A stretch of DNA of 64,000 bases from Epiperipatus broadwayi (lineage: Eukaryota > Onychophora > Udeonychophora > Euonychophora > Peripatidae). Each line of letters begins with the position of its first letter. Position 1 is the stretch's first letter. The stretch spans positions 1,490,001 to 1,554,000 of the forward strand of contig JAQFVV010000230.1 of assembly GCA_028023455.1 (NCBI GenBank). The letters are read 5' to 3'. The notes under the pieces were generated by a model that was not told the DNA's origin, did not search any database, and worked only from the letters and a program-made list of their open reading frames with translations. This document shows positions 45,360-56,399 of the stretch, one piece after another. The position numbers and the translations under genes were made by a program.

Positions 45360-45740
45360 AATAAGGCTTGGAAGTTATTTTGGAAACCATCAATAAAAAG
45401 GTTAACAAAAAATTTTGATAATTGTTTTATTTGGAAGATAGTTTAAATAGAATGATGATATGGACAATTAGAAAAAGAGAAAGGACTGGTGGATTTAGAT
45501 ATATGGATTTGGAGGAAAACAAAAAAATAATAAGTTGGAAGGATAATATTAACAATGTAAAAATATTGAGAAGAGTATGTGAAAAAGATTATTCACTAAA
45601 AAAACTATAAAAAAAAATTCAAGAAAAGATTATGATATATGTTTGGCATATAAAAGATTATACAAAGATAAGTAAGAGAAGAAACAAATTGATTGATTTT
45701 AAAAAGAGATATAGCTATGAGTATGATTAAGGTGTGCAAA
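45360..45740 (+). pseudogene. Unrecognised coding-like block, unit 2
   Basis: An open stretch at 45422-45610 reads NRMMIWTIRKRERTGG, FRYMDLEENKKIISW and KDNINNVKILRRVCEKDY; a second frame continues to about 45740. It is alignable to 44870-45170. The family is not recognised. Confidence 0.3.
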
Positions 45741-45877
45741 TTTGCATTAAATATCTAATTATGATGATCTATACATATGAAATGCTAGACCAAGCTACAT
45801 TTAAAAATTTTTAGGTAGTGGCCAGTCCCTCTGATAGTTCTTAAATGTATATTTTGTTTCATTGCCATTTGTATCTT

Positions 45878-46385
45878 TTCTAAAACAGGCAAAACTCACT
45901 ATATGTATTGCCACACACAGAAAGCTAGAGTAATCAATGGGTGCCAGAAGGTTTGTGCATAAAATCCCCATCTAGTGCATACTCATCCAATATCCCCAGA
46001 CTAATTTCTGGCTTGTGGCCTTCATCAGTGAGGAGCCTTGAATCTGAGAGAACTGCACCTAGATCTTAGGATCTAATACAACCCTCCAGAAGCCATCTTT
46101 TATCTCCACTTAACTACAAAACTATGAGTCTTAAACTGAAAACACCTTAATGTTTTCAATCCAAACCCATTACCTTATATAGTCACATGGGTTCGAACTC
46201 AGTTCAGCACCCATATATTTTGGTGTCTTTGGTTCTTTAATAATCATAGCCACCACTATCCTATTAGGCAGGATTGGTTTTAAGCCAATAAACATCACAT
46301 GACCACCACTTCTTATGCTTGTGTATAACTGTTGTTAGAACAGGCAAAACTCACTATACATATTGCCACACAGCAAGCTAGAGTA
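45878..46385 (-). repeat. Family A copies (A14), long unit plus second arm
   Basis: This is the most complete family A unit: arm AAAACAGGCAAAACTCACTA, core 45993-46034 (minus), AGATCTTAGGATCTAATACA, AGAAGCCATCTTTTATC, TTTTCAATCCAAACCC and a B-box-like GAGTTCGAACCC on the minus strand (46197-46186). After it, 46285-46385 carries the left outer and inner arm of another copy. On the minus strand the promoter-like box precedes the hammerhead-like core by about 160 bp, so a pol III transcript could include it. Confidence 0.65.
45993..46034 (-). ncRNA. Hammerhead-like core, best family A copy
   Basis: Minus strand: stem I TCCTCA (46034-46029) with TGGGGA (45998-45993); CTGATGA 46028-46022; GGC-CACAA-GCC stem II with an A-A mismatch at its base; GAAA 46008-46005; TTAGTC with cleavage predicted after the C at 45999. 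All catalytic boxes and a GUC triplet are present. The base of stem II departs from the canonical G-C pair, so activity is uncertain. Confidence 0.5.
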
Positions 46386-46389
46386 TCTT

Positions 46390-47040
46390 TTCTACAACTG
46401 CAGATATTTAACAAAGTTCGTAGATGTTCGCAATGCACCAGAAGAAGAAGAAGAAAAAAGCAATTCTTTTAAACCATGAACTTATATATAAACTATGAAT
46501 TGTATGCTTACATCTAATATTAGTGAAAGAATATTAGATTTATGATATTTTATCTAATGATATAGCAAAATTGTATATTCTATTTTCGAGCTTTTCTAAT
46601 TTTTTAAATTTATTTATTTCCTGATGCAATTTGCTGTATTTTGAATTTTGTTCACAAGGTTTTTATTATTATTATGTTAATATTCTTTAACTCAATTATA
46701 ACATTTCTTTAGGGTTTTTCTTTATCCCTTGGGCTAGATATTATATGTAGCCTTTGGCTACATTTTTACATCTAAGTAAAGATTTTCGACTGTTTTATCA
46801 TTTTTTTCATTAATGAATAAAATAAATGTAAAATTATTATAATTGCACTATAATTGATGTTCTGTGTATGTTTTACTACAATTATGTTATTGCTTCTATA
46901 TATATTTTGCTGCCAGAATATATATTTCTGGCTGAGAAATAAAAGCAATACAACAAAAGTAAGATCAAAATATTTATTGCATATCGTTTACCTGAAAATT
47001 TGTGTTGATGCCATTTAAGTTGTGTTTATATGTCAGATTA
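46390..47040. other. AT-rich sequence, nothing assigned
   Basis: No ORF or RNA gene could be supported. Confidence 0.4.
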
Positions 47041-47048
47041 TATTGAAT

Positions 47049-47215
47049 GTCTTTGGCCAAATGGCTATTGGTTAGAGCATTACCTGAAAATTCAATATCC
47101 AAGAATGTAAAGTTCTAGGTTTGATTCCCATGTGCTAGTGCTGTTACTGATCAAACTGGAAAAACTCAAAGACGAGAGAATAATACCACTAGAAATGCTG
47201 TGTATATACTAACCC
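47049..47215 (+). repeat. tRNA-derived SINE (family D type, promoter intact)
   Basis: A-box-like TGGCTATTGGTTAGAGCA (about 47062-47079) and B-box GGTTTGATTCC (about 47128-47138) are spaced as in a tRNA with a long variable arm. After the B box, AGTGCTGTTACTGATCAAAC leads to an unrelated body. The acceptor stem does not pair, so it is not a tRNA gene. Confidence 0.7.
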
Positions 47216-47219
47216 ATAT

Positions 47220-48520
47220 GCTATTACTAATAGTTGAACGTAATTAAAAAATTTAAATAAAGTTTAAAATTTTTCGAAAAACATTCAATATTTAAGATTA
47301 AATAATGGAAATAGTCTAACATATAAATGCACTTTATTGCATATATTTTCAAAGTAACATATTTACAATGTTAAAATAAGTCACTGCCCATTATAACTGG
47401 AAAAAATATGAATGTATAGTCATTGGCAATAACAACTCAAAGGTTAGAGAAATCAATGATTTATTCTAAATCAACCTAATATTTCTAGGTACATTAACTT
47501 GCTTTGTGAAAGGTCCGATAATATTTGCTATTAGCCCCAATAATATTCGATATTAGCCTCTTTCATTCCAAAAATTATGCATGCCTATGTTCTAGCAATT
47601 TCTAGAAAACCTGGTATTGTCAGAATAATTTCAGAGTATAAATTACTGTTATAAATGTGACACAGCAACTCTTGACTTTCATGTATCTTAAATGAATCTC
47701 CATTTTATAGCCAACATCTTACTATGAACAGTTCAATTTACTGATCTTGCTATATGATTGGTTTATTTATGCCATTGGCTATTTGTATATTATTTTTTAT
47801 TTTATTGGTCTTTGTATTCTGAATCCAATCAAGAGAACTTTATAATTTGGATGAGTCCATTACTGCAGGTAGGTTTAAGATGAGTCTACAATAGTAAAAA
47901 ATTAAAAACAGTTTGTATTTAATATCATTATACATCTGGAATAAAAATGGCTGCATTTGTGTATTATTTCACTTTCAGTATTTATTGAGTGTTAATATCT
48001 TAATACCTAAACATAGGAAAAAACAAATGACTGTTCTTGGAATATTATCTGGCCTTAATCTAATCAATCAATCCAAACTCCCTCTCTTGATCAATATATC
48101 ACTGATTTGGGCACAGCAACTTGCCATAGAGCAGAAAATTTGGTAAATATAATAAATTAATTAACCTAAAGAGAGATTTTTCCAACCATTTTTTCTTCAT
48201 TTTTTTCACTGTATATCACTAAACCTGATCTTCCGAAACATATAACTACTTTTTGTTTGGTAAGATCTAATTTTTTTATAACTTTGATTTACAAAGTCAA
48301 ATTGCATGCACTTACAACTTTTATATCAACCACTTCAGGGAAATACATTAATGAATTATTAGTAAACATTTATAAAACTGGAAACGAATGTATTTATCTG
48401 AAAAAGTTGATCTGAAAGTTGTGAGTGCAGTAAGTGGTTGGTGTTAACATTGTGACGCGGTACATTTGATGCTTGTAAATCAAAGTACTATAATTCAGTA
48501 TTGATAAGCATTAAATAATG
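47220..48520. other. AT-rich sequence, nothing assigned
   Basis: The ORF at 47913-48146 has no recognisable motif. Confidence 0.4.
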
Positions 48521-48524
48521 CAAG

Positions 48525-48620
48525 TCATGCATAAGAGATGGTTAACTGGGACAACTGATGAATACTGCTTCAGCATGAAATGTATTTGAGGAGTCATTTG
48601 CCATTTTGAGGCATGTTTAT
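48525..48620 (+). ncRNA. Decayed hammerhead, family C relative (C4)
   Basis: CTGATGA at 48555-48561 is intact and GAAA sits at 48577-48580; stem II ATACT/AGCAT has one mismatch. AACTGGGACAA precedes the box, matching the family C stem I strand. The cleavage-site side (TGTATTTGAGG) has an extra T and would pair poorly, so likely inactive. Confidence 0.5.
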
Positions 48621-49364
48621 TCATGTATTTTAAGAGTTTAAACCTATTCATGGATCAAATAAAGATGATCATTTTTAATCTGACCAAAATGTGGGCTTTA
48701 TTTACAAGGTCAAAAAAAACTTGATTCTTTGGAAATCTTGTATGCGAATTATCATAGAATCACATGCACAATTGTTTGTGCAATCAATTGGACTATATTC
48801 TTACTTAGCTTTATATATGATAAGACATAAAATTAATATGATCATTAAATCATTAGGATTTCAACAATGTATGATGGAGTGGAAGTATTAAATATATTTT
48901 TTTAACGAGTATAAATTTGAATTTAAAATTTTACTTTTGTGTATCATAGCAGTAACTGAATATTTCATATCACTTGTAAGTTGTTCACTTTAACATCAAT
49001 GAAAACAAGAGGGCAGTGTTAACAAATTCTCTAATTTATGACTGAACTTTATTGATAGCTGCTTAATAGGTACAATGCTAATAATGCTATCTGTTGAAGA
49101 TAGTCAGCTAGTCTGCAAGTAATATTTTTTGTGTTGCCATGCTACTCATACTTATACGGACGGCCAATGAATAGAGTGGTGTGAGATGGATTAGTATCAA
49201 GTGTAAATTCCATGTAATTATGAAGATCTGCATAAATTGTATTTAGAACTGAATTCTGGGTAAAAACAAATATAAATAAGCACTTACATATTGTATAAAA
49301 ATGTCATTGGCTATTTTATAATATTTATTTTTTTATAACAATTATAACAAGTTAATTCTTGTTA

Positions 49365-49690
49365 GATCATCATCATTTTCAACCGATACCAATTTATTGG
49401 AATATGAAGCTGTATGAGTTTAATCTAGTTTCTTGAAGCAATAGCTTCACTTCTCTTCACATGACTTATCAAGTTATCCCTCATCTACTCATCTAACATA
49501 TTTATTTTGAGCCTTTTGTGATTCATTTGAGAATTTTACTTGATCGTCCATTGTCATAGTTTGGAGCTCATTTTTCACTTTATTTTAATTTTTTTAATGA
49601 TGTCAGTGATATCCATTTGTTCTTACCCATAAATTTTACTTTTGTTGTTTTTAACTGGCAACATACATCTTTCCATACTTTACAGCATTA
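49365..49690 (-). mobile_element. RTE LINE 3' fragment
   Basis: CATCATCATTTTCAACCGAT is the antisense 3' end common to the other copies (52.53, 57.66 kb). Further in, TTCACATGACTTATCAAGTT and TTAATTTTTTTAATGATGTC AGTG correspond to the terminal coding block. Strongly diverged. An ATT/ATC microsatellite follows at 49788-49850. Confidence 0.6.
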
Positions 49691-50093
49691 TCTGTAGTCA
49701 CTGTAGTGCTTTTTTGCAGGTTATTGATTATAGATACTTCCAGTGTCTGAACTTTCTATGAATTCCCAAGCAATAAACTATTCATTATCATCATCACAAT
49801 TATTATCATCACCATCATTATCATTATTATTGATGTCATTATTATTAGTCTTAGTTCCTGAACTATAAGCAAATAACTATTAGCAAAACATATTTTTAAG
49901 AACATAGGTATATTGTCTTTTAATGTAAAATTATTTTTTATTAAAAACAATCAGTTTATCCGTGACACTTTTCTCTGCTTTAATAGTTTGACCAAAATAA
50001 TTGAAAACATTCTTTAGTCTCAACTTATATTTCCTCTTTCTTGAAAAATCACTGAACGTTATTTTAATCATTTTAGTATTTATCTTTAATCTT

Positions 50094-50194
50094 TTTTCAT
50101 GTTTTCATATGTCAAATGCGTTGACCGGGAAGCGAACCCGGGCCAGCTGCTTGGAAAGCAGCTATGCTAACCACTAGGCCACCAACGCATTGAC
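50094..50194 (-). mobile_element. Retroposed tRNA-Gly(UCC) with leader and trailer, 13-bp target duplication
   Basis: The tRNA body is 50188-50118 on the minus strand. Acceptor GCGTTGG/TCAACGC pairs (one G-U), the anticodon arm GCTGC-TTTCCAA-GCAGC is perfect with anticodon UCC, and the T stem CCGGG/CCCGG is perfect. The T loop reads TTCGCTT, so the near-universal A58 is C. Leader GTCAAT and trailer ATTTGACATATGAAAAC extend the acceptor helix. TATCTTTAATCTT flanks it exactly at 50081-50093 and 50195-50207. The duplication and A-rich trailer show it was retroposed; the intact fold shows it is young. Confidence 0.88.
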
Positions 50195-50764
50195 TATCTT
50201 TAATCTTAATTCGTATTTTCCATCTTTTAAAATTAATATATATATTCCCACGTAAATGCATACTTTTTTTTCAGTTTCACAAATAAATGTGTGGCACATT
50301 TTACTTAAAATAAAAATTGGAATACTTCTTCATATATATAGTAGCAAAAAGGCAAATAATATTAAGATAAGAATGTTAAATTAAAATACTTCTTTGATAA
50401 GAAGCCCGGAAAAATTTGATAAAGTGGAAAGAAGACATGAGCATCCCAGGCTTTTATTTAAAAAAATTTTAATGCATTTACATAAGTAAAAGCATTTCTT
50501 TAAAAACTTTTTATTAATATTTATTTCCTATTTCTTCGTTTTATATATGTAATACTAAATTATTGAAATGAATTTATTTAAAAAAAAAGAAAGTAAATTA
50601 AATAATAGCAAATATTTACACATGAAGCTTCTATCCTTCCCATACTTCTTCTAAGTATTTAAATGGAGAAGGTCCTATACATGAGGGGTCAGAATGATTT
50701 GAGGTCAACATGGATATGGCAATAATATTGGAATCAGCATGGGATTTCGGCTTTCCGTCGTCAG

Positions 50765-51045
50765 ATTTTCAATGATATGGATGGCTGAAAAGTTGGAGGT
50801 TGGAGTAGATTGAAGCCTGTCCATTAAAGTGTGAATATTACTATCTTAATATAAACTGAGCACTGATTACACCTATGTATATATGTGGGAGATGATGATC
50901 TGGACCAACTGATGAGTGCTGGTTTAGCACGAAATACGGATATTGGTGATTATTTATCTTTTCTACATGTGTATGGTCATCAGTTGTATGAGATAGTGTG
51001 GATAGTTAAAGGATGTTTGAAAGTCTGAGTTTGAATCCCCTATAT
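50765..51045 (+). mobile_element. Family C ribozyme-bearing repeat, copy C2
   Basis: Runs from ATGGCTGAAAAGTTGGAGG through AGATTGAAGCCTGTCCATTA, the hammerhead (50896-50952), CTACATGTGTATGGTCATCA, to GAGTTTGAATCCCC, a B-box-like block at 51027-51040. Antisense homologues at 13740-13995 and 60893-61150 share every block. About 280 bp, no ORF, no obvious tail. Confidence 0.75.
50896..50952 (+). ncRNA. Hammerhead ribozyme, type I with minimal stem III (C2, best copy)
   Basis: CTGATGA 50909-50915; stem II GTGCT (50916-50920)/AGCAC (50926-50930) with the canonical G-C basal pair and loop GGTTT; GAAA 50931-50934; stem III of two pairs closing ACGG; ATA triplet 50940-50942 with cleavage predicted after 50942; stem I ACCAA (50904-50908)/TTGGT (50943-50947), an internal loop TGG, and an outer helix TGATC (50896-50900)/GATTA (50948-50952). 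Every core position matches the hammerhead consensus. Confidence 0.82.
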
Positions 51046-51049
51046 TTAA

Positions 51050-52520
51050 AAGCATATAATAAATAAAAAAGACAACTGATCTGGTTTTCAAAAAATCTAT
51101 CAGTTTTTAATTATAAGGATTGCAGTTGGACACTGCTAACATCAATGTTACATATAAAATTATAAATTTAATTTTTTTTAAAATAATTTTTAGGCTAAAA
51201 TTGTTTTCAAACTCTAAAATAATGTATTGTCATCAAGAATAAATACGTATGCAAAATTTCAATTAGATTGCACATTGGAAAGTGAGGGAAATATTGAGTT
51301 ATGCAGTCAGACTAAAAATAGAGGAAATTAAATAAAAGCATATAATAATTACATCATCTGCAAAATCAAGATGATTTAAATAATAATATTCATGTATTTT
51401 TATTCTTTTTGCTACTCATTTCAATCTTCAAAATATAGTCTTTGAGACTACTACAAAAAAATAATTGAATCTTCTTTTTGACCTTATTACCAGTGTTAAT
51501 AATGAAATCTATGTCATTGAATTTTGATAAATCTTCAGAATTTGATAATATTCAGGGTCTATGTTTTCATATTACAAATTAATCAAATGCATTTTTATAA
51601 CTTACAAATCCAATGCAAGTGGAAAATTCACTTATTGGTTATTTCTTATCTTAATTCTTCAGTGTAATCTATTGTGCTACAGCCATTCTTATATCCTGTC
51701 TATTTTGGAGTTGATTTGAATCCTAAGTTTTATGTAGATGACCTGTAATAATTGTAATAAATTTTTATATAAAACTAATAATTGGAAAAAAAAAGTGTAT
51801 TAGATAAAATTTGAGACTTTTATGAAACCAAAGAAGCCATAAATGAAAAAATTTTGAAAAGAGTAAATGAAAAAAGTTGATTGAGATAAAAAGAGAAACT
51901 GGAGTGAACATATGTTAAGAAAAAAATATAGTTTAATGAAAGATGTTTTGGAGGGAATAGTGAGTGAAAACAAGAAGAAAGGATAGAAAAGATTGACACT
52001 GCTGGATGATATAATAAATGGGAATAGTTATGTGGAATTGAAAAGCTGGGCAATGAAGAGAATGGATTGGAGAATTAATTGGTGATGTGATTGCTCTCTA
52101 TATGTCTGTGGAATAGAATGCTATTGATATTTTATTTTAGATGCTGCTTAATATGATTATTTATATTATAAATAAAAATGGGTGTGCTACTTTCTATCAT
52201 ACATCATATATATTGTAAGTTTAATGGATTTTACTTCAGCATTTGAGACGAAAAACCATTAAAGTCTTTTTTTTCTTTAGATTCTTGATGCTTTTAATTG
52301 ACATATTGGTTGAATGATTCTGAAAATGAGATGAATGAGTCTATGTGTGTGCATGAATGCCAATTTTTCAGTTTACAATCTTAAAAAACAAAAATATATT
52401 TTAGCACTTATTTTTTGGCAGCCATAAAAAATTTCAATCAATCAATGAACTGATGGCAGAGGATGCTAAGAATAACTTGTTTAAAGACATAGGTTGTCAT
52501 TTGATGTTATTTTTTAATGC
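51050..52520. other. AT-rich sequence, nothing assigned
   Basis: 51820-52080 has RTE-like tail hints on the plus strand (GAGAAACTGGAGTGAACATA, then GAATGGATTGGAGAATTAATTGG) but the blocks are too short to call a fragment with certainty. Confidence 0.35.
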
Positions 52521-53273
52521 TGTTACCTATAATCATCATCATTTTCAACCATTATCAAGCTGCCATAGGATGGAGGTCTCTCCAAGTTCAATCCATTTTC
52601 TCCAATCTCTAGCCTCTCTTCTCCATATACTCCAGCACACATCATTATTTTATCTATTTATCTCACATGTGGTCTCTTTTTAGGTCTTTTACAATCTCTT
52701 GGAATCCAGTTTAATATTTCAACTGGCCATCTATTATTACAATATGTCCATCCCAACTCCAGTTCAGTCTCTTAATTATTTTAATGATGTCAGTAACATC
52801 TATAACTATGTCAATTTCAAATAAAATAAGGCTGCACAAATTATGACAGTAAAAGAAAAAGTTAAGAAATCATTGATTTGAAAAGTGGATTTTATTAGAA
52901 AACACATATATTAGAAGCTCAAATGGAATATAATTTATTATAAATAAAAAATAGAAGAACAATTGTATGAAGATAGATGAAATATCAGACAGAATGGCAA
53001 AACATTAATGGATGACTTCCAAATTTAGGTTAAACAATTTATCACGTGATAAAGACATGGATTATTTTTATATGAATGAAGTTATTTTAATTTTAGAATT
53101 GAAAAATGATTGACAGACCAAAAAAAAGAGAATAAATTTGGTTATGGAATCAAATATGAATTCTTTTTTGAAAAATGGATTATATTCTATCAAATAAAAA
53201 AATAAATATTTCAAGACCTTAATACTCTTAATAGATTGAATGCAGGAAGTGATCATCAATTAGTGAAATGTAA

Positions 53274-53274
53274 C

Positions 53275-53327
<53 letters not shown>

Positions 53328-53361
53328 TATTGCATTGATATATATATATATATATATCAAT
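53274..53361. repeat. AT dinucleotide run with exact palindrome
   Basis: AT repeats with CATAT/GTAT variants fill 53274-53330, followed by TTGCATTGATATATAT and its exact complement ending TCAATGCAA near 53365. It splits the RTE fragment immediately after the SDH codons, where INAKLERK should continue. Confidence 0.85.
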
Positions 53362-53865
53362 GCAAAACTAGAGAGAAAAATATTATCAATAACACAGTAT
53401 CAGCAGTTGACATTCTTCATCTTCAAAAATATTAATGGATTTAAAGGAGAATATGCAAACTGTTTTAAAATATTATGAACAAATTTTTCAAAGATAGTCC
53501 AGACATGGTTGATATCAAAAACTGCTACACAGATAGCTGGTACAAAAAAAGCAGCAACCTGTCTAAATTGAAGTAATATATGAACAAAAGAAGTAAAAGA
53601 ATTGATATCTGAAATTTTTTAGTGTTCCAAAATAATAATAATTAAACAATGACATATGGAAATATAACTATGAAGTGGCAGAAAAGTTTTAAAAGTGGAA
53701 AAAAGCTTCAACAACAAAAAAAAACATCTTGGTATTTTCAGCATGAAAATGGATGACATTATTAATAAAATCAGAACCAACATTATGAAATGTATGGAAG
53801 AATATAAAAACAGAATAGCTCATCAATTATAATACCTTTTGAAATTCCTAATACTTTTTATAATT

Positions 53866-53898
53866 CTGAAGAAGATTGCTGATTAATTGAAACTGTAA
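53866..53898 (+). ncRNA. Decayed hammerhead-like core, family F
   Basis: CTGAAGA, A, GATTG-CTGATT-AATT, GAAA, CTGTAAGG follows the family F layout of 18777-18808 with changes in the catalytic box (T to A at position 7, allowed) and a poor stem II. Lies inside the inverted RTE part as a small insertion. Confidence 0.3.
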
Positions 53899-54134
53899 GG
53901 TTGATTAATTTTAATAATATAAGCATTGTAACAGTAATAAGAAAGGTTGATTTGTTTAATTTCTTTAAATCTATAAAGATGGATAACGTTCAGGAATAAT
54001 ATATATATTTTAAAAGAAGCAGGTGAAGAAATAAAAAAATTGTTAGGAAAACTATATAATGTAGTCAAGAAGCTATTAGAAATAGCAGACCTATCAATTC
54101 TATGCAAGATCATTACCAAGATAAATACTACGCC

Positions 54135-55145
54135 TTGTCTATAAATGTTGAACTCAAATTAACCAAAAGCATAAAGTACATTTAAATTTGTGAATTATAT
54201 CTTAGCACTAAGAAAACCCTGCAAAGTTTACTACAGTAATAGAGTGATGGATTCTGGACCCAAGGTCAATGAATTTTGACTTCACTGTCACTTTCATTAT
54301 TTAAACTTTCTAAAACTCTTGAACAGTAAACCATTCAGCTTTTTTAAGAGGTGTATAATAAGCACTGAGTATTGTATGCCATTTTGTTTTGAATTTGTAA
54401 ACTATGAATGAATGATATTTTATTCTATAAACATTTTAATCAGAGATTAAAACTTTGGAATATCAATATCCATGAGATATATATTTATCATTTAGACATA
54501 GTTTTGTTAACAATTTCTCCATTTCTTAACATCCTTTTTTAAAAAAATATCACTAATAATTCAATCATTTCCTACCGTTTTTCCATTTTTCAGTTTTAAT
54601 GTTATATTACACTATTTAAAATTTTTATTTTATTTTCTTAAGATAATATTGCTTATGCTTCATATATTATTTTCTATTTTTTAAAATAATAATCTCTTTT
54701 TCTTATTGTTGTCAAAATAATTTACAATTTCAATACTGTTTTTTTTTAAAAAAAAAAAAAAAAATGCATTTTGTGTTTATAGATTTTATTATAGTCTGTG
54801 TAAGAATGTATAATAGTTGAATTTTATTTATTAATTTTAAAAATGCACCCACATTTTACTAGTAGTAGTACAGACAGGTGTAATTAACATGCTATTGTAT
54901 GCATTTCTTAAAAATATTTTATTTAATTTATTATTTTAAGAATCATTAATGTTAATTTTCAAAAAAGTAGCTAGTTTTACAAAAATTTGAATACTAAAGT
55001 AAATATAATAATAATTAAATAATATATTTTTTAAAAAGTATATAAAATTAAATAAAACAAACTTTAGCCATCATTTTAAAAAAGTATTTATTGTAAGAAT
55101 TAGCAAACTATATATAATTCATGTCAATACTTTTAAATATTAAAA
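54135..55145. other. AT-rich sequence, nothing assigned
   Basis: An A run lies at about 54748-54765. Positions 54240-54300 have a faint tRNA-like look (AGTGATGGATTCTGGACC) without a proper B box. Confidence 0.35.
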
Positions 55146-55151
55146 TAAAAT

Positions 55152-55256
55152 TAAGAAAGAGTGAGAGGAAGGAAGAGAGAAAGAGAAGGAAGAGAGGTAG
55201 AGAAAGCAGGATCAAGAGGGAAAGAGAAGGAAGAGAGATAGAGAAAGTAGTATCTA
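55152..55256. repeat. Purine-rich GA/GGAA tract with internal duplication
   Basis: Nearly all purine on the plus strand. AAAGAGAAGGAAGAGAG, TAGAGAAAG occurs twice, about 44 bp apart. Prone to triplex formation or slippage; no gene. Confidence 0.85.
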
Positions 55257-55259
55257 AGG

Positions 55260-56395
55260 CATTGTTAAGTTAAGAAAGTCCTCAACCAGAGTAGAATTAT
55301 ATTTTTTACAAATTTAGTTTTTCGAGACTTCTATATATTGAAGACCTAGTTGGCTCTCCGCAAAAGTGCGGACTTGGAGAAAAAGAGAAAGGTAGAGAAA
55401 TAATTATGATTAATTTGATCACAAATGTTTTTGGATTACAGCTATTATGATAAAAAAAATTCTATATGTATAAAAAAAAAAAAAAAAAGGAAGAGTATAA
55501 ATGTCCGATTTATAGTTCCGAGAGTTTCTGCCTAAATTAAAATTATCCATTCTGAGTACCCAGCATCTTATTTCATTTTTATAATTTCGTCAAACATTTA
55601 TATAATAATCTTTTCTATTCATTTTATTCATTTCAATCACATGTCAAAAGCTTTCCATCCGCTCTTTAAAAACTTTTTCTCTTCCCACATTTATTTATAC
55701 GGTATATGGATTTTAAAAAAATCTGGCAATTTGACATATTTTTAAAATCTATTAAATGAATTTAATTTATGAATGTAAATACATATTTTTTTAAAAAAAA
55801 AAAACATATTTTCACCTTAAAAAGAGAATTAATTGCGCTGTTCATGTTTAAAAGCCACGCCTCCTCTCCTTTTTTTAAAAAAAAAAAAAAAAATAGAACA
55901 GTAAAGAATTATGAGAAATTAAAAATAGTCATTTTTTTTTCCAGAAAAATGATTTTACCTTCATGTAAGTCTAGAAGTTCATTTATTGATTTACTTTGAG
56001 CATAAAAATTTGAGGTTGAAATGTTATTATAAGAATTTATCAATTGATGGGTTGTCATGGTAATAAAAAAAAACGTAAATGATTAGATGTAACCTAAAAA
56101 CAGCATAAAGAGAAAGCGAAATAAAGATTTATTAATAATTTAAAGTATGGGGGGAGGGGGGATTGGACGGTAAAAATGACTAAATAAAAAAAGATAATTT
56201 AACTTCGTAACATTATAGAAAATATTAAATTAAAATATGGAAATAGAAAATACAAAAGATTTTTTTTTTTACATCAAAATGCCTTCATAAGCAATACTAA
56301 AAGAGCAGTATTAAATATATACAGTTATTATGAGAAAGAAAAAATTAAAAGTATATATTGTTTTTGAATATTGCTTTATATAAATAGTCATTTAG
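55260..56395. other. AT-rich sequence, nothing assigned
   Basis: A-runs at about 55470-55488 and 55878-55893 and a G-rich stretch at 56149-56161. No supportable feature. Confidence 0.4.
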
Positions 56396-56399
56396 ATTT

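Larger units (their letters stand above)
52527..54130 (-). mobile_element. RTE LINE insertion with inverted 5' part
   Basis: 52527-52805 is the antisense 3' end: CATCATCATTTTCAACCATT, then TCTCACATGTGGTCTC, up to CAGTCTCTTAATTATTTTAATG. At about 52812 the orientation flips and the plus strand carries the 5' part of the same element: GCACAAATTATGACAG, ATTAGAAGCTCAAATGGA, ATGAAATATCAGACAGAATGGC (endonuclease N-terminal region, as at 62.1-62.3 kb), then AGTGATCATCAATTAGTG (the SDH block), and the linker to about 54120. On the minus strand this reads inverted 5' part followed by 3' part, the structure left by twin priming. Frames are heavily broken. Confidence 0.7.

Noticed and set aside
50118-50188. 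Functional tRNA-Gly gene
   Set aside because: Exact 13-bp flanking duplication, retained leader and A-rich trailer, and C at position 58 point to a retroposed copy.
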